Source of the DNA: Thiococcus pfennigii
GTDB taxonomy: Bacteria; Pseudomonadota; Gammaproteobacteria; Chromatiales; Chromatiaceae
Direction of reading: 5' to 3'
Length of the DNA stretch: 38,349 bases
Assembly (NCBI RefSeq): GCF_016583835.1
Contig: NZ_NRRW01000035.1
Location: 1-38,349 of the forward strand
In this document: piece by piece, positions 8,373 through 18,863 of the stretch
Position numbering within the stretch: position 1 is the first letter of the stretch
How the letters are laid out: the number at the start of each line of letters is the position of its first letter
Made by a program: the position numbers and the translations under genes
Notes under the pieces: generated by a model
Databases searched by the model: none
What the model was told of the DNA's origin: nothing
What the model saw: only the letters and a program-made list of their open reading frames with translations

Positions 8373-9869
8373 CTAGCCGACTAGGCGCCCGTAGAGGGCG
8401 ACGAGCCGACGCATCCGTCCCGGCAGGTCGTCCGGGACGACCGACCAGTCGAAGCGCCAACTCCAGTTCCGCGCTTCGACGGTCCCGGGCGTGTTCATCC
8501 GATGACTGGAATCGAGCCCCAGGATGTCCTGCATCGGCAGGATCGCGAGGTGGGCCCGCGAGGCGAGCGCGCAGCGCACCAGGGGCCAAGGCATCGGCTC
8601 GGCCGGGCGCCCCAGGTACTCGCCGACATAGGCGCGCTCGGCCTCGCTCAGCGACTGGTACCAGCCGAGCGTCGTGTCGTTGTCGTGGGTGCCCGTGTAG
8701 ACGACCGAGTCGCGATCGTGGTGGAACGGCAGATAGGGGTTGGCGGCCCCACCGGAGAAGGCGAACTGGAGCACCTTCATGCCCGGCAGCCGGTAGCGCT
8801 TGCGTAGCGCCTCGACCTCGTCGGTGATCAGCCCCAGGTCCTCGGCGATCAGCGGGATCTGGCCGAAATACTGATTGAGCCGCGAGAACAGGGCCGCGCC
8901 CGGGGCCTTGACCCAGCGACCGTGAATCGCGAACGCCTCATCTGCCGGGATCTCCCAATAGGCCTCGAAGCCGCGGAAGTGGTCGATCCGCACCATATGG
9001 AACAGCCGCAACTGGGTGCGGATGCGGTCGATCCAGAAGCGGAAGCCATCGTTGGCCATCTCCTGCCAGCGATAGAGCGGATTGCCCCAGCGCTGGCCGG
9101 TCGCCGAAAAATAGTCCGGCGGCACCCCGGCGACGACCCGCGGGGTCCCGTCGGGGTTGAGATCGAAGTCCTGCGGGCGCGCCCAGACCTCGGCGCTGTC
9201 GTGGGCGACGAAGATCGGCATGTCGCCGAACAGGCGGACGCCGCGCGACTCGGCATGGGCGCGCAAGGCCTGCCACTGGCTGAAAAACAGGTACTGCTCG
9301 AAGACGATGAAATCGATCTCGGCGGCGAGCCGGTCGCGCGCGGCCGCCAAGGCCTGCGGATCGCGATGACGCAGCGCGTCGGGCCACTCCCACCAGCATT
9401 GACCGATTTCCTGACGCAGGGCCCAGAAGAGCGTCCAGTCCTCCAGCCAGTAAGCCTGTTCGGCAACGAAGCGCCCAAGCCCCTGGCGGTCGGCTGAGTG
9501 AGCCATTTCGCGGAAACGACCATGGGCGAGCGACAGGGCTTGGGCCTTACCCGCATCACTGCCCTCGAGCGCCACGCGCTCGTCGGCCTCGAGCCAGCCC
9601 CGCTCGACCAGCGGTTGCAACGCGATCAGACGGGCGCTCCCGGCATGGGCGGAGCTCGTCTGGTAAGGCGACCAGTCGCGCTGGGTCGGTCCGACCGGCA
9701 GCATCTGCCAGACCGAGATGCCGCAGTCGGCGAGGAAATCGATGTAGTTGTGGGCCTGCGCGCCGAGGTCGCCGCACGGGCCGGGGCCGGGCAGGGATGT
9801 CAGATGCAACAGGACCCCGGCGCGCCGCTGGTCCTGACTGGCCGAGGGTGGTGTGTCTTCGATGAGCAT
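8373..9869 (-). CDS. malQ: 4-alpha-glucanotransferase (amylomaltase) MalQ
   Basis: GH77 enzyme that transfers maltodextrin segments between alpha-1,4-glucans. The 498-residue product is the compact amylomaltase form. Catalytic residues are visible: nucleophile Asp296 in VRIDHFRG, acid/base Glu343 in IAEDLG, and Asp396 in GTHDNDTT. The N-terminal GVLLHLTSLPGPGPCGDLG and SVWQMLPVGPT are characteristic. It lies 103 bp downstream of glgC on the same strand, so the two probably form a unit for storage-glucan metabolism. A GC-rich inverted repeat sits immediately before the ATG. Confidence 0.95.
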   Translation of the reverse strand: MLIEDTPPSASQDQRRAGVLLHLTSLPGPGPCGDLGAQAHNYIDFLADCGISVWQMLPVGPTQRDWSPYQTSSAHAGSARLIALQPLVERGWLEADERVALEGSDAGKAQALSLAHGRFREMAHSADRQGLGRFVAEQAYWLEDWTLFWALRQEIGQCWWEWPDALRHRDPQALAAARDRLAAEIDFIVFEQYLFFSQWQALRAHAESRGVRLFGDMPIFVAHDSAEVWARPQDFDLNPDGTPRVVAGVPPDYFSATGQRWGNPLYRWQEMANDGFRFWIDRIRTQLRLFHMVRIDHFRGFEAYWEIPADEAFAIHGRWVKAPGAALFSRLNQYFGQIPLIAEDLGLITDEVEALRKRYRLPGMKVLQFAFSGGAANPYLPFHHDRDSVVYTGTHDNDTTLGWYQSLSEAERAYVGEYLGRPAEPMPWPLVRCALASRAHLAILPMQDILGLDSSHRMNTPGTVEARNWSWRFDWSVVPDDLPGRMRRLVALYGRLVG

Positions 9870-9910
9870 GGGGCGGGTATTCGTCGCGGATTGACCAGAT
9901 CTCCCGCCCC
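9870..9910 (-). promoter_or_regulatory. Inverted repeat at the malQ start
   Basis: GGGGCGGG at 9870-9877 and CCCGCCCC at 9903-9910 are perfect complements flanking a 25-nt loop. In the malQ mRNA the downstream arm abuts the ATG where the ribosome site would lie, so the hairpin could limit malQ translation. This is inference from complementarity only. Confidence 0.35.
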
Positions 9911-9972
9911 GGCCCGTCCGCTGGGCGGTGGAGGGCGTCGGGCGCAGGCACGGAATGCCGGGCGCGCCCGGT

Positions 9973-11253
9973 TCAGCGCAGGACGTTGACCTGCTGCCCC
10001 AGCATCTCCGGCGTGACCAGGGTCACGCCCCCAGGCGTGACATGGAAGCCCGCGGCGCGATCGGCGTCGGGATCGACGCCGATCTGGGTCCCCTCCTCGA
10101 TCTCGCAGAAGCGATCGATGACGGCGTTGCGGATCTCGCAATTGCGCTTGATCTCGACGTCGGGCAGGACGACCGAGTCTTGGACATAGGCGAACGAATT
10201 GACCCGCACGTTCGAGAACAGCAGCGAGTGGCGCACCGTGGAGCCCGAGATGATGCAACCGCCCGAGACCATCGAGTCGACGGCCATGCCGCGACGGTCC
10301 TCGTCGTCGAAGACGAACTTCGCCGGCGGCAGCTGCACCTGATAGGTCCAGATTGGCCAGGCCGTATCGTAGAGGTTGAGCGGCGGGGTCACGCCGATCA
10401 ACTCGAGGTTGGATTCCCAGAAGGCGTCGACGGTGCCGACGTCCCGCCAATAGGCCTGCACACCGGTGCGCGCCTCGACGAAGGGATAGGCGAGGACCCG
10501 ATAGCGCCCGATGACGTTGGGAATGATGTCCTTGCCGAAGTCGTGGCTCGAACCCTGCGTGTCGGCGTCCTTGAAGAGCTGCTCGAAGAGGAAGTCCCGA
10601 TTGAAGATATAGATGCCCATCGAGGCCAGGCTGGTATCGGGCTTGCCCGGGATCGTCTTCGGCTCCGCGGGCTTCTCCTGGAACTCGACGACGCGCCGGT
10701 CGTCATCGACGGCCAGCACGCCGAACTCGCGCGCGCGCGCCTTGTCGACCTCGATGCAACCGATGGTCAGATCGGCCCCGGACTCGACGTGCGAGGCGAG
10801 CATGACGCCGTAGTCCATCTTGTAGACGTGGTCGCCGGCGAGGATCAGCACATAGTCCGGGGCGTGGTTGCGGATGATGTCGACGTTCTGATAGACGGCG
10901 TCGGCCGTACCCGCATACCAGGTCGTGTCGCGGCCGCGCTCGATGCGCTGCTGGGCCGGCCAGAGCTCGACGAACTCGCCGAACTCGCCGCGCAGGAAGC
11001 TCCAGCCCTTCTGGATGTGCAGGATCAGCGAGTGGGCCTTGTATTGCGTCAGCACGCCGATCCGCCGGATCCCCGAATTGATGCAGTTCGAGAGCGGAAA
11101 ATCGATGATGCGGAACTTGCCGCCGAAGTGCACCGCCGGCTTGGCGCGCCAGGCGGTGAGGTGCATCAGGCGCGAGCCGCGACCGCCGGCGAGGATGAGC
11201 GCCAGCGTGTTTCGGGTGATGCGACTGTTGAACGGCGATTTCAGGTCCGGCAT
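9973..11253 (-). CDS. glgC: Glucose-1-phosphate adenylyltransferase GlgC
   Basis: Makes ADP-glucose from ATP and glucose-1-phosphate, the regulated step of bacterial glycogen synthesis. The 426-residue product has the nucleotide-binding [13 protein letters not shown] near residue 17, the downstream [19 protein letters not shown], the sugar-phosphate-binding [13 protein letters not shown], and a C-terminal left-handed beta-helix domain ([22 protein letters not shown] and following). The ATG at 11253 has AGAGGTAAAGG just upstream. The gene is divergent from glgB across 352 bp and is followed by malQ. No glycogen synthase gene lies in the window. Confidence 0.95.
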   Translation of the reverse strand: MPDLKSPFNSRITRNTLALILAGGRGSRLMHLTAWRAKPAVHFGGKFRIIDFPLSNCINSGIRRIGVLTQYKAHSLILHIQKGWSFLRGEFGEFVELWPAQQRIERGRDTTWYAGTADAVYQNVDIIRNHAPDYVLILAGDHVYKMDYGVMLASHVESGADLTIGCIEVDKARAREFGVLAVDDDRRVVEFQEKPAEPKTIPGKPDTSLASMGIYIFNRDFLFEQLFKDADTQGSSHDFGKDIIPNVIGRYRVLAYPFVEARTGVQAYWRDVGTVDAFWESNLELIGVTPPLNLYDTAWPIWTYQVQLPPAKFVFDDEDRRGMAVDSMVSGGCIISGSTVRHSLLFSNVRVNSFAYVQDSVVLPDVEIKRNCEIRNAVIDRFCEIEEGTQIGVDPDADRAAGFHVTPGGVTLVTPEMLGQQVNVLR

Positions 11254-11605
11254 AGCCCTTTACCTCTTCGGCAGGTGCGGATGGACACGAGGTGCGTCTC
11301 CCTTGTGCAAGAGACCGCGGCGGCGGCCACCTGTGCGGTGGAAGGCCCGTCACGGCCCGGCCGCGGCGCAGAGGCCGACGGCACCGCAGTCCCCGCACGC
11401 CGCGCCTCAGCTCATCGAGGCTTATGGTACCATCACAGCGATCCGCCAAGTGCGGTTTCAGGCCGCGCCACAGCCTGCCGGACCGTCGCCGCTGCGACGC
11501 GCCGTCGTCCACGGATCGCCGGTCGAGCCGGGGCACTTCCGGTGAGTCGCCGCCTGTGATGGGCGCGGCCGAGCAGCAGCTCCAACGCACAGGAATCCGC
11601 TCACC
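11254..11605. other. Divergent glgC-glgB intergenic region
   Basis: This 352-bp segment must hold promoters for both glycogen genes. The only AT-rich island is around 11421-11435, containing the 10-bp palindrome ATGGTACCAT at 11424-11433. I cannot assign -35/-10 pairs with confidence, and no small gene is evident. Confidence 0.5.
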
Positions 11606-13912
11606 ATGCCCAGTCCGAACGATACTCCGGCGCGGCTCCCCGAGCCGCTCCAAAGCCTCATCGAGGCCCGCCACCACGACCCGTTCCAGGTGCTGGGCCG
11701 CCGCGTGACCGGCAAGAAGGCCGAGGTCCTGGCCTTCCTACCGCGCGCCGAGCGGGTGCGCATCATCGAGAGCGGCATCGAGCTCGCGCGCATCCCGGGC
11801 ACGGCCCTGTTCCGCTGGGAGGGCGACCCCGAGCTGATCCCGGAACGCTACCGCCTGCACTGGTACGACGCCGCCGGGGTCATCCACCACGTGCACGACC
11901 CCTATTGCTTCCCGCCGCAACTCGGCGACCTCGACCTCCACCTCTTCGGCGAGGGCCATCACTGGCACCTCTACCGGGTCCTGGGCGCGCACCGCCACAA
12001 GGCCGATGGGGTCTCCGGGATCCTGTTCGCAGTCTGGGCGCCCAACGCCGCGCGGGTCAGCGTCGTCGGCGACTTCAACGACTGGGACGGCCGCACCCAC
12101 CCGATGCGCGTGCGCGGCGGCTCCGGGGTCTGGGAGCTGTTCGTCCCGGAGGCCCCGGTCGGGAGTTACTACAAGTTCGAGATCCGCGACCAGCAGGGAC
12201 AGATCCACGTCAAGATCGACCCCTACGCCCACGCCTTCCAGGTCCGACCGCGCACGGCCGGCATCATCTGCGCCCCGAGCGACTACCGCTGGCAGGACGA
12301 GGAGTGGCTCGAGGCGCGCGCGGGCGCCGACTGGCAGCACCGCCCGATGTCGGTCTACGAGGTCCATCTCGGCTCCTGGCAGAAGGACGCCGACGGGGGC
12401 TTCCTGAATTACCGTGAGATGGCGCTGCGGCTCGCCGACTACGTCGCCGAGTCGGGTTTCACCCACATCGAACTCCTGCCGATCACCGAACACCCGTTCG
12501 ACGGCTCCTGGGGCTACCAGACCACGGGCTATTTCGCCCCGACGAGCCGCTTCGGCAGCCCGGACGACTTCCGCTTCTTCGTCGACCATCTGCACAGCCG
12601 CGGCATCGGGGTCCTGCTCGACTGGGTACCGGCCCACTTCCCGAAGGACGCCTTCGCACTCGCCCGCTACGACGGCACGGCGCTCTACGAGCATGCCGAC
12701 CCGCGCCAGGGCGAGCACCGCGACTGGGGCACGCTGATCTTCAATTTCGGGCGCAACGAGGTGAAGAACTTCCTGCTCGCGAGCGCCCTGTACTGGCTCG
12801 ACGAGTTCCATATCGACGGCCTGCGCGTCGACGCCGTCGCCTCGATGCTGTATCTGGACTACTCCCGCGACCCCGGCGACTGGATCCCGAACAAGTACGG
12901 CGGCAACGAGAACCTCGAGGCGGTGGAGTTCCTGCGCCAGCTCAATATCGTGGCCCACGAGCAACACCCGGGGACGCTGATGGTCGCCGAGGAGTCGACC
13001 TCCTGGCCGTCGGTCTCGCGCCCGACCTATCTCGGGGGCCTGGGCTTCAGCATGAAGTGGAACATGGGCTGGATGCACGACACCCTGACCTACATGGCCA
13101 AGGACCCCATCTATCGCCACTACCACCACGATCAGCTGACCTTCGGCCTGCTCTACGCCTTCACCGAGAACTTCGTCCTGCCCTTCTCCCACGACGAGGT
13201 GGTCCACGGCAAGCGCTCGATGCTCGACAAGATGCCCGGCGACGCCTGGCAGAAGTTCGCCTCGCTGCGCCTGCTCTACACCTACATGTTCACCTATCCG
13301 GGCAAGAAGCTGCTCTTCATGGGCTGCGAGTTCGCCCACGGACGCGAATGGGATGCCGCCGCGACGCTCGACTGGGACCTGCTCGAGCGCCCGCCACACC
13401 AGGGGGTGCGCCGCCTGGTCGCCGACCTCAATGCGCTGTATCGCACGCTGCCGGCCCTGCATGAGCTCGACTTCGACAGCGCCGGCTTCGAATGGATCGA
13501 CTGTCACGACAACTCGCAGTCCATCCTGAGCTACCTGCGCAAGGACCGCGCCGGCGAGGCCGTCGCCATCGTCGCGCTGAACTTCACGCCCGTGCCGCGC
13601 GAGGGCTATCGCATCGGGGTGCCGCTGGCCGGCTTCTACCGCGAGGCGCTGAGTTCGGACGCCGAGTGCTACGGCGGCAGCAACGTCGGCAATCAAGGGG
13701 GGATCGAGTCCGAGCCGATCGACTGGATGGGCCGTCCGCACTCGCTGGAGCTGCGGATCCCGCCGCTCGGCGCGGTGGTCCTCGTCTACGAGCCCCGGAC
13801 GGCCATGCTCGCCGCAGACGAGGCGGTCGATGCCGCAGACACGCCGGCGCCCGCCGACGCGGCGGCGGAGACGGAGTTGGAGACGAGGCAAGCCGACCGA
13901 AAGGCGCCTTGA
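11606..13912 (+). CDS. glgB: 1,4-alpha-glucan branching enzyme GlgB
   Basis: GH13 enzyme that introduces alpha-1,6 branches into glycogen. The 768-residue product has an N-terminal branching-enzyme domain, a CBM48 region around 130-215 ([19 protein letters not shown]) and the catalytic barrel. The triad is visible as Asp409 in DGLRVDAV, Glu462 in VAEEST and Asp530 in FSHDEVVHG, each four positions after the E. coli equivalents. AGGAA precedes the ATG. The last 35 or so residues form an Ala/Asp/Glu-rich tail beyond the usual C-terminus. The TGA stop lies inside the first hairpin of a dispersed repeat. Confidence 0.96.
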   Translation: MPSPNDTPARLPEPLQSLIEARHHDPFQVLGRRVTGKKAEVLAFLPRAERVRIIESGIELARIPGTALFRWEGDPELIPERYRLHWYDAAGVIHHVHDPYCFPPQLGDLDLHLFGEGHHWHLYRVLGAHRHKADGVSGILFAVWAPNAARVSVVGDFNDWDGRTHPMRVRGGSGVWELFVPEAPVGSYYKFEIRDQQGQIHVKIDPYAHAFQVRPRTAGIICAPSDYRWQDEEWLEARAGADWQHRPMSVYEVHLGSWQKDADGGFLNYREMALRLADYVAESGFTHIELLPITEHPFDGSWGYQTTGYFAPTSRFGSPDDFRFFVDHLHSRGIGVLLDWVPAHFPKDAFALARYDGTALYEHADPRQGEHRDWGTLIFNFGRNEVKNFLLASALYWLDEFHIDGLRVDAVASMLYLDYSRDPGDWIPNKYGGNENLEAVEFLRQLNIVAHEQHPGTLMVAEESTSWPSVSRPTYLGGLGFSMKWNMGWMHDTLTYMAKDPIYRHYHHDQLTFGLLYAFTENFVLPFSHDEVVHGKRSMLDKMPGDAWQKFASLRLLYTYMFTYPGKKLLFMGCEFAHGREWDAAATLDWDLLERPPHQGVRRLVADLNALYRTLPALHELDFDSAGFEWIDCHDNSQSILSYLRKDRAGEAVAIVALNFTPVPREGYRIGVPLAGFYREALSSDAECYGGSNVGNQGGIESEPIDWMGRPHSLELRIPPLGAVVLVYEPRTAMLAADEAVDAADTPAPADAAAETELETRQADRKAP

Positions 13913-14052
13913 AGAGGTCAAGGTACCCGCGCGGGGCGAGGATGCCCCGCCGATTTCAGTCACCGGAACGACTGGAAATGAAGCGCAGCGGCAATCGGAT
14001 CTTCGCGTCGCAGCTTGAAGCATTGCTCGGATGGCAATCCTTCAAGGTCCCC
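13907..14052 (+). repeat. Dispersed multi-hairpin element, copy A
   Basis: About 146 bp. CTTGA/TCAAG opens at the glgB stop; GCGGGGC-GAGGAT-GCCCCGC forms a perfect stem near 13931-13950; ATTTCAGTC pairs with GACTGGAAAT near 13953-13979; and a terminal hairpin CTTGAAG...CTTCAAG with a CGGAT loop ends near 14047. Compared with other copies, AAA/TTT in the terminal stem is AAG/CTT, a paired change. It lies between convergent glgB and the cold shock gene. Confidence 0.85.
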
Positions 14053-14104
14053 TGAAGGGGCGCCGCGGGGGTCAAGCGCCCGATCGCGAGATGCGGGCGC
14101 ATCA

Positions 14105-14138
14105 CGAGGGGCCGCCGGGGGCCGGCGGCCCGGCCTCG
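14105..14138. terminator. GC-rich hairpin after the cold shock gene (possible terminator)
   Basis: GGGCCGCCGG (14109-14118) and CCGGCGGCCC (14122-14131) form a perfect 10-bp stem with a GGG loop, and outer CGAGG/CCTCG could extend it. It lies 18 bp beyond the end of the minus-strand cold shock gene. There is no T-run on either side, so a classical intrinsic terminator is uncertain. Confidence 0.4.
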
Positions 14139-14155
14139 TCAGGGCCGAAGACCCG

Positions 14156-14365
14156 TCAGAGCGGAGTGACGTTCTCGGCCTGCGGGCCCTTCGGCCCCTG
14201 GGTCACGGTCATCGTGACCTTCTGACCCTCGGCCAGCGTCCGCCGCCCCTTGCCGGCGATGGCGCTGTAATGGACGAAGACATCCTTGCCACCCTCGCGC
14301 TCGATGAACCCAAAGCCCTTCTCGTCGTTGAACCACTTTACAGTGCCAGTCACCAGATCCGACAT
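14156..14365 (-). CDS. Cold shock domain protein (CspA family)
   Basis: A 69-residue single-domain OB-fold RNA chaperone that binds single-stranded nucleic acids. Both RNA-binding motifs are intact: RNP1 as KGFGFIE and RNP2 as VFVHY. The N-terminal [16 protein letters not shown] and the C-terminal [13 protein letters not shown] are typical of the family. The ATG at 14365 has GAGGT about 5 nt upstream, which decides the start although the frame is open further upstream. Which paralogue (cspA, cspD, cspE) it corresponds to cannot be decided from sequence alone. Confidence 0.95.
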   Translation of the reverse strand: MSDLVTGTVKWFNDEKGFGFIEREGGKDVFVHYSAIAGKGRRTLAEGQKVTMTVTQGPKGPQAENVTPL

Positions 14366-14923
14366 ATCGACCTCATCACCTTGACGCGCCACCCATGGCG
14401 GCATTTTGCTCAAATCTTCTTGCCTTGCAGGCCAGCCCCGACCTCGGCGATCCCACCGACCCGACGTCGGCACCGTCCCCACCACTCCCCGCCGAATCGC
14501 AGATACGCCACCGCGGCGGCAAGGTAGATTTGCCGAGGTCGTCAGGGCCGTAATCGTCGAGATGATGAGGGAGAGGCTTGACGGTGCGATAGATCGGGTC
14601 GCTTACCGGCGGAGGAGGGCTGGCTGAGCCGAGATCTTCGCACGAGTCCCGCGCCGATGCAAAGCGCAAGAGCCGAAAAACGGCTGGCGGCCGCCTCGCT
14701 CGCGGCTTGCAAGCACCTCGTAACGATTCGGGACCCCCGCGCCCGGACCAGACACGCCCTACCATGTCCACATCTCCATCAAGCTCACGCACGAAGGTCA
14801 GCGGCAAACGCACGCGCTTCGCCCTCGGCCAGGAGGCCAGGACGGCGGCCTCTGAGGACCGCGAGCGTCACGGCTGGCCGGCACGACGTGGCCGCCGAGG
14901 CGGCGGTGCGCGCAGCGCGTGCG
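14366..14923. other. 558-bp region upstream of the cold shock gene
   Basis: No gene is supported on either strand; the open frames are arginine/alanine-rich shadows. It contains the promoter and 5' leader of the cold shock gene (minus strand) and whatever follows the slipin gene. I could not place a convincing -35/-10 pair. Confidence 0.5.
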
Positions 14924-15703
14924 TCAGGACGCGCCGTCGACCTTCGAGCCGCGAGTCATCTGGATCAGCGGCTCGACCAGATCCATAGGCAGCGGGAACA
15001 CGATCGTCGAGGACTTGTCGCCGGCCACCGCGGTCAGGGTCTCCAGATAGCGCAGCTGCAGGGCCTGCGGCTGTTGGGCGAGGATCCGCGCCGCCTGCAT
15101 CAGCTTCTCCGCCGCCTGCTCCTCGCCCTCGGCATGGATCACCTTGGCGCGTCTGGAGCGCTCGGCCTCGGCCTGCCGGGCGATCGCGCGGATCATGCTC
15201 TCGTCGAGGTCGACATGCTTGATCTCGACGTTCGCCACCTTGATGCCCCAGGCATCGGTCTGGCTGTCGAGAATCTTGCGCACGTCGTCGTTGAGCTTAT
15301 CGCGCTCGGCGAGCATCTCGTCGAGCTCGTGCTGGCCGAGGACCGAGCGCAGCGTGGTCTGGGCGAGCTGGCTGGTCGCGGCCAGATAGTCCTCGACCTG
15401 GATGATGGCCCGCTCCGGATCGATGACGCGAAAATAGACCACCGCATTGACCTTGACCGAGACGTTGTCGCGCGAGATCACATCCTGGCTCGGCACATCC
15501 ATGACGATGACCCGCAGATCGACCTTGACCATCTGCTGGATCACCGGGATCACGAAGATCAGCCCTGGCCCCTTGACGCTCGTGAAGCGCCCCAGCGTGA
15601 AGACCACTGCGCGCTCGTACTCGCGCAAGATGCGCAGTGCCGAGGCGATGAAAACGATGACGAGGACCAGGACGAACGCGAGCACTTCGAAGGGCATGTT
15701 CAT
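14924..15703 (-). CDS. Slipin / stomatin-like SPFH-domain membrane protein
   Basis: A 259-residue prokaryotic stomatin. It has an N-terminal membrane segment (about 6-22), then the SPFH/band-7 domain beginning [14 protein letters not shown], followed by an Ala/Glu-rich helical region ([24 protein letters not shown]) typical of slipins, which oligomerise in membrane microdomains. The start at 15703 overlaps the nfeD stop as ATGA; a second ATG lies two codons later. The nfeD-slipin pair is the conserved operon in which the NfeD protease can cleave the stomatin partner (known for Pyrococcus PH1510/PH1511). The physiological role here is not known. Confidence 0.93.
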   Translation of the reverse strand: MNMPFEVLAFVLVLVIVFIASALRILREYERAVVFTLGRFTSVKGPGLIFVIPVIQQMVKVDLRVIVMDVPSQDVISRDNVSVKVNAVVYFRVIDPERAIIQVEDYLAATSQLAQTTLRSVLGQHELDEMLAERDKLNDDVRKILDSQTDAWGIKVANVEIKHVDLDESMIRAIARQAEAERSRRAKVIHAEGEEQAAEKLMQAARILAQQPQALQLRYLETLTAVAGDKSSTIVFPLPMDLVEPLIQMTRGSKVDGAS

Positions 15704-17109
15704 GGCTCCTTGGCGGATGGCGTCGGCTCGGAGGGGTCCGGCTCGACGATGAGCACCAGGCCGTCGCGGCCGGTCACCCGGACCGCCTGGCCAGCATCGA
15801 TGGGGCGGTCGCTGCGCGCGCCCCAATCCTCGCCCAGGACATGGACGCTCCCGGCGCCGCAGAATCCGACCTTGGCATGCCCGCGGGCACCGATCAGCCC
15901 CTCGGCACCGCTGACCACGGGTCGGCGCAGCGAGCCGATCGCCATCGCGACGACGAAGAACAGGAGCAGCGCCGAGGCGATCGCGACGGCCAGCACCAGC
16001 GGCAGCGACAGGCCGAAGCCCGGCACATCGGTGTCGATCAGGATCAGGGAACCGACGACGAAGACGACGATCCCGCCGACCCCGAGGGCGCCGAAGCTCG
16101 GGACGAACGCCTCGGCGATCATCAACGCGAGCCCGAGCAGGATCAACGCGACGCCGGCATAGTTGACCGGCAACAGCTGGAAGGCATAGAGGGCGAGCAA
16201 CAGGCTCACGGCCCCGACCGTACCCGGGAAGACGGCGCCCGGATTGGCGAGTTCGTAGATCAGGCCGTAGATCCCGATCAGCATCAGGATGTAGGCGACG
16301 TTGGGATTGCTGATGATCGCGAGCAGCCGCAACTGCCAGTCGGGCTCGAGCTCGACCAGGGTCGAGTCCGAGGTGTCGAGGACCCGCACGGTGCCTTGCA
16401 CGGAGACCTCGCGTCCGTCGATCGCGGCGAGGAGTTCATCGAGGTCGCGTGCGACCAGGTCGACGACGCCGATCGCCGCGGCGTCCGCGGCCGGCAGGCT
16501 GGCGCCCTCGCGCACGGCCCGCTCGGCCCAATCGGCATTGCGTCCGCGCAGCTCCGCGAGGCCTCGGATGTAGGCGGCGGCATCGTTGACGAGCTTCTTC
16601 GTCATCGCGCTGCCGCCCCCCTGCCCGGCCTCGTCGTCGCCGTCGGCCGGCGCCGACTCCCCCTCCTGTCCGCCGCCCCCCAGGCCGCCGATCTGCACCG
16701 GCGTGGCCGCGCCGAGGTTGGTCCCCGGGGCCATGGCCGCGACATGGCAGGCATAGAGGATGTAGGTCCCGGCACTCGCCGCGCGCGCCCCGCTCGGCGC
16801 GACATAGCCGGCGACCGGAACGGGCGAGGCCTGGATGGCCTTGATGATCGAGCGCATCGCGGTATCCAGCCCGCCGGGGGTATCGAGCCGCAGGACCAGG
16901 AGCCGAGCCTCCTGCCGCTGCGCCTCGACGATCGCCTCGTCGATGAAGGCCACCGTCGCGGGACCGATGGCCCCCTCGACCTCGGCCACGACGACCACCC
17001 CGCCCGGCGCGTCGCGCTCCGCCGCGAACGCGAGCGCCAGCCCCGCGAGGATCAGCAGCGCTGCCCAGGCGATCGGGCGACACACCAACGATGGTACGCT
17101 CCTATGCAT
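15700..17109 (-). CDS. nfeD: NfeD-family membrane serine protease (long form)
   Basis: The 469-residue long form: signal/anchor (about 14-30), a ClpP-like protease domain, about five transmembrane segments (roughly 255-400), and a C-terminal OB-fold NfeD domain ([23 protein letters not shown]...). Catalytic Ser112 in ASAGTY and a Lys at 171-172 in AMTKK match the Ser-Lys dyad of PH1510. A Gly/Asp/Glu-rich insert at about 140-167 separates them. The gene overlaps the slipin start by four bases. The ribosome site before the ATG at 17109 is weak. It is divergent from moaE with 63 bp between, so that gap must hold at least one promoter. Confidence 0.93.
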   Translation of the reverse strand: MHRSVPSLVCRPIAWAALLILAGLALAFAAERDAPGGVVVVAEVEGAIGPATVAFIDEAIVEAQRQEARLLVLRLDTPGGLDTAMRSIIKAIQASPVPVAGYVAPSGARAASAGTYILYACHVAAMAPGTNLGAATPVQIGGLGGGGQEGESAPADGDDEAGQGGGSAMTKKLVNDAAAYIRGLAELRGRNADWAERAVREGASLPAADAAAIGVVDLVARDLDELLAAIDGREVSVQGTVRVLDTSDSTLVELEPDWQLRLLAIISNPNVAYILMLIGIYGLIYELANPGAVFPGTVGAVSLLLALYAFQLLPVNYAGVALILLGLALMIAEAFVPSFGALGVGGIVVFVVGSLILIDTDVPGFGLSLPLVLAVAIASALLLFFVVAMAIGSLRRPVVSGAEGLIGARGHAKVGFCGAGSVHVLGEDWGARSDRPIDAGQAVRVTGRDGLVLIVEPDPSEPTPSAKEP

Positions 17110-17172
17110 AGGACCAAGCTTAGTCGGGACGGCGGGAAAATGTCATCGTACGCCACCGGCGCCGGAGTCGAG

Positions 17173-17628
17173 ATGCATCACATTCGCGTCCAACACGCAC
17201 CCTTCGACATCGCCACCGAACAACAGGCGCTGTGGCGCGGCCAGCCGCAGGTCGGCGCCGTCGTGACCTTCACCGGCCTGACCCGCGACATCAACGAGGG
17301 GGTGCGCATCCACCGACTGACCCTCGAGCACTACCCGGGCATGACCGAAAAGGTCCTCGAAGCGATCGCCGACGAGGCGGCCGGCCGCTGGCCGGTGGAG
17401 GGGATTCGGCTGATCCATCGGGTCGGGACCCTCGCGCCGCAAGACCCGATCGTCTTCGTCGGCGTCGCCGCCCGCCACCGTCGCGCCGCCTTCGCCGCCT
17501 GCGAATTCCTGATCGACTCGCTCAAGACGCAGGCCCCCTTCTGGAAGAAGGAGGCCCGCGACGACGGCGATCACTGGATCGCCGCCCGCGGCGAGGACGA
17601 AGCGGCCGCGAGACGCTGGCAGCCCTGA
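17173..17628 (+). CDS. moaE: Molybdopterin synthase catalytic subunit MoaE
   Basis: Large subunit of molybdopterin synthase, which transfers sulfur from MoaD thiocarboxylate to precursor Z (cPMP). The 151-residue product contains VGAVVTFTGLTRD, LTLEHYPGMTEK, IHRVG and SLKTQAPFWKKE. Lys118 and Lys125 correspond to catalytic Lys119 and Lys126 of E. coli MoaE. The ATG at 17173 has GGAG five bases upstream and gives the family length; an ATG at 17140 is an alternative. moaD and other molybdenum-cofactor genes are not adjacent, so the subunit is encoded away from its partner. Confidence 0.95.
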   Translation: MHHIRVQHAPFDIATEQQALWRGQPQVGAVVTFTGLTRDINEGVRIHRLTLEHYPGMTEKVLEAIADEAAGRWPVEGIRLIHRVGTLAPQDPIVFVGVAARHRRAAFAACEFLIDSLKTQAPFWKKEARDDGDHWIAARGEDEAAARRWQP

Positions 17629-17672
17629 GGCGGGTGCAAGCCCCAGGCGTTCGCGCGAGAGCAGCCGCCGAA

Positions 17673-18704
17673 TCAACCCTCCTGCAAGAGGATCCGCAGA
17701 TCGATGACCGCCGCGTTGGCGCGCGAGACGTAGGAGGCCAAGACGAGCGAGTGGTTATTGACCACACCGAATCCGGAGCCATTCAGCACGAACGGACTCC
17801 ACATCCGCACGCTCGCTGCCTCGAGGTCACGGATCACCTGCTGCACCGGGGCCATCGCCCCCTTGCTCCGCAGGACCTCGTCGAAGTCCGTCGCCAGCGC
17901 GCGGAAGGTGTGCAACAGGGCCCAGCAATAACCACGGGCCTCGTAGAAGACATCGTCGACCTCATGCCTGGGGGTCTTGACCTGTGCCACGGCCACGGAG
18001 ACCGTCTCCGTCCCAGACCCAGCATCCACTGCCGGCACGAGGGCCGCAGTCAGTTCCGAATCGGCGACACTCGCACTCAGGCGCTGGGCGTAACTGCCGA
18101 GACGTTTGTCGGCGACGGCCAGGAAGGCAGACAGGCTGTCGGCCCGCGCGAAGAAACGGGCCGAAGGGTCCTCCCGACCGGCCAGACTGCCCGCGTAAGC
18201 CTCCAACGCGCCAATCGCCTGCCGGTATTGGGACTCGGCAGTCGGCAAGACCCAGGAATAGGCATCGGAATTGATGAAGGCGTCGGCCTCGCGCAGGTCG
18301 GAATTCTCGACCGATTGGCTCCCTGAGCGACTGAAATCGTTGCGCAGAGCCCGCACCGAGTCGCGAAGCTCCTTCAGCACCCCCGCCTCCCAGTTCGGCA
18401 TGTTGTCCATCATCAGCCCGGGCGGCATTTGGTCATTGGAGAGGTAGCCACCGGGCTTATCGAGCAGCGTCGTCGCCACCTGCGCGATGGTGGCGACCGT
18501 CGTCACCCCGGTCACGAGTTCCGTATCACCGTCGCCGTACCCGGCTTCAGCACTCGCGGCAACGTCGAAGGTCGCGGGCTGCCAAGACCAATAGCTGCTC
18601 AACCCCGCAGCCGAGACGACATAAACGAGGAGGACAAAAAACAAGAGGCGCCAGACGCGACCTTTGCGTTTGGTGTGGTTCGACCCTTTCTCTTCCTTAC
18701 TCAT
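17673..18704 (-). CDS. DUF2333 family membrane protein
   Basis: A 343-residue protein with a basic N-terminus (MSKEEKGSNHTKRKGR), one transmembrane segment (about 18-35) and a large, probably periplasmic, helical domain. The recognisable stretch GYLSNDQMPPGLMMDNMPNWEAG and the C-terminal VVNNHSLVLASYVSRANAAVIDLR are typical of the gammaproteobacterial DUF2333 family, whose function is unknown. The ATG at 18704 is chosen because upstream codons read through repeat copy B. It converges with moaE (44-bp gap). Confidence 0.85.
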   Translation of the reverse strand: MSKEEKGSNHTKRKGRVWRLLFFVLLVYVVSAAGLSSYWSWQPATFDVAASAEAGYGDGDTELVTGVTTVATIAQVATTLLDKPGGYLSNDQMPPGLMMDNMPNWEAGVLKELRDSVRALRNDFSRSGSQSVENSDLREADAFINSDAYSWVLPTAESQYRQAIGALEAYAGSLAGREDPSARFFARADSLSAFLAVADKRLGSYAQRLSASVADSELTAALVPAVDAGSGTETVSVAVAQVKTPRHEVDDVFYEARGYCWALLHTFRALATDFDEVLRSKGAMAPVQQVIRDLEAASVRMWSPFVLNGSGFGVVNNHSLVLASYVSRANAAVIDLRILLQEG

Positions 18705-18863
18705 CGCACTTAAGCCTCGCTCGAGTTTATGACAGTCCCCAACAGCGGCGGGCAGGGCCCCGAGGCCATCACCCACGAACCGCACGGCTTCGCCGGATCT
18801 CGGGAGACGCCCATTGCCCGGGCGTCCTGATCGAATCCCGGCACGCCCCCTGGCACGAGGGCA

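Noticed and set aside
11424-11433. ATGGTACCAT palindrome as an operator between glgC and glgB
   Set aside because: A 10-bp palindrome is too short to claim, and no promoter element could be placed relative to it.
11738-14023. 761-codon minus-strand open frame opposite glgB
   Set aside because: Antisense shadow of glgB; no recognisable domain, and it runs into the repeat.
15841-17172. Long plus-strand open frame opposite nfeD, in frame with moaE
   Set aside because: It is the antisense shadow of nfeD in GC-rich DNA; only the MoaE part from 17173 shows family signatures, and a ribosome site supports that start.
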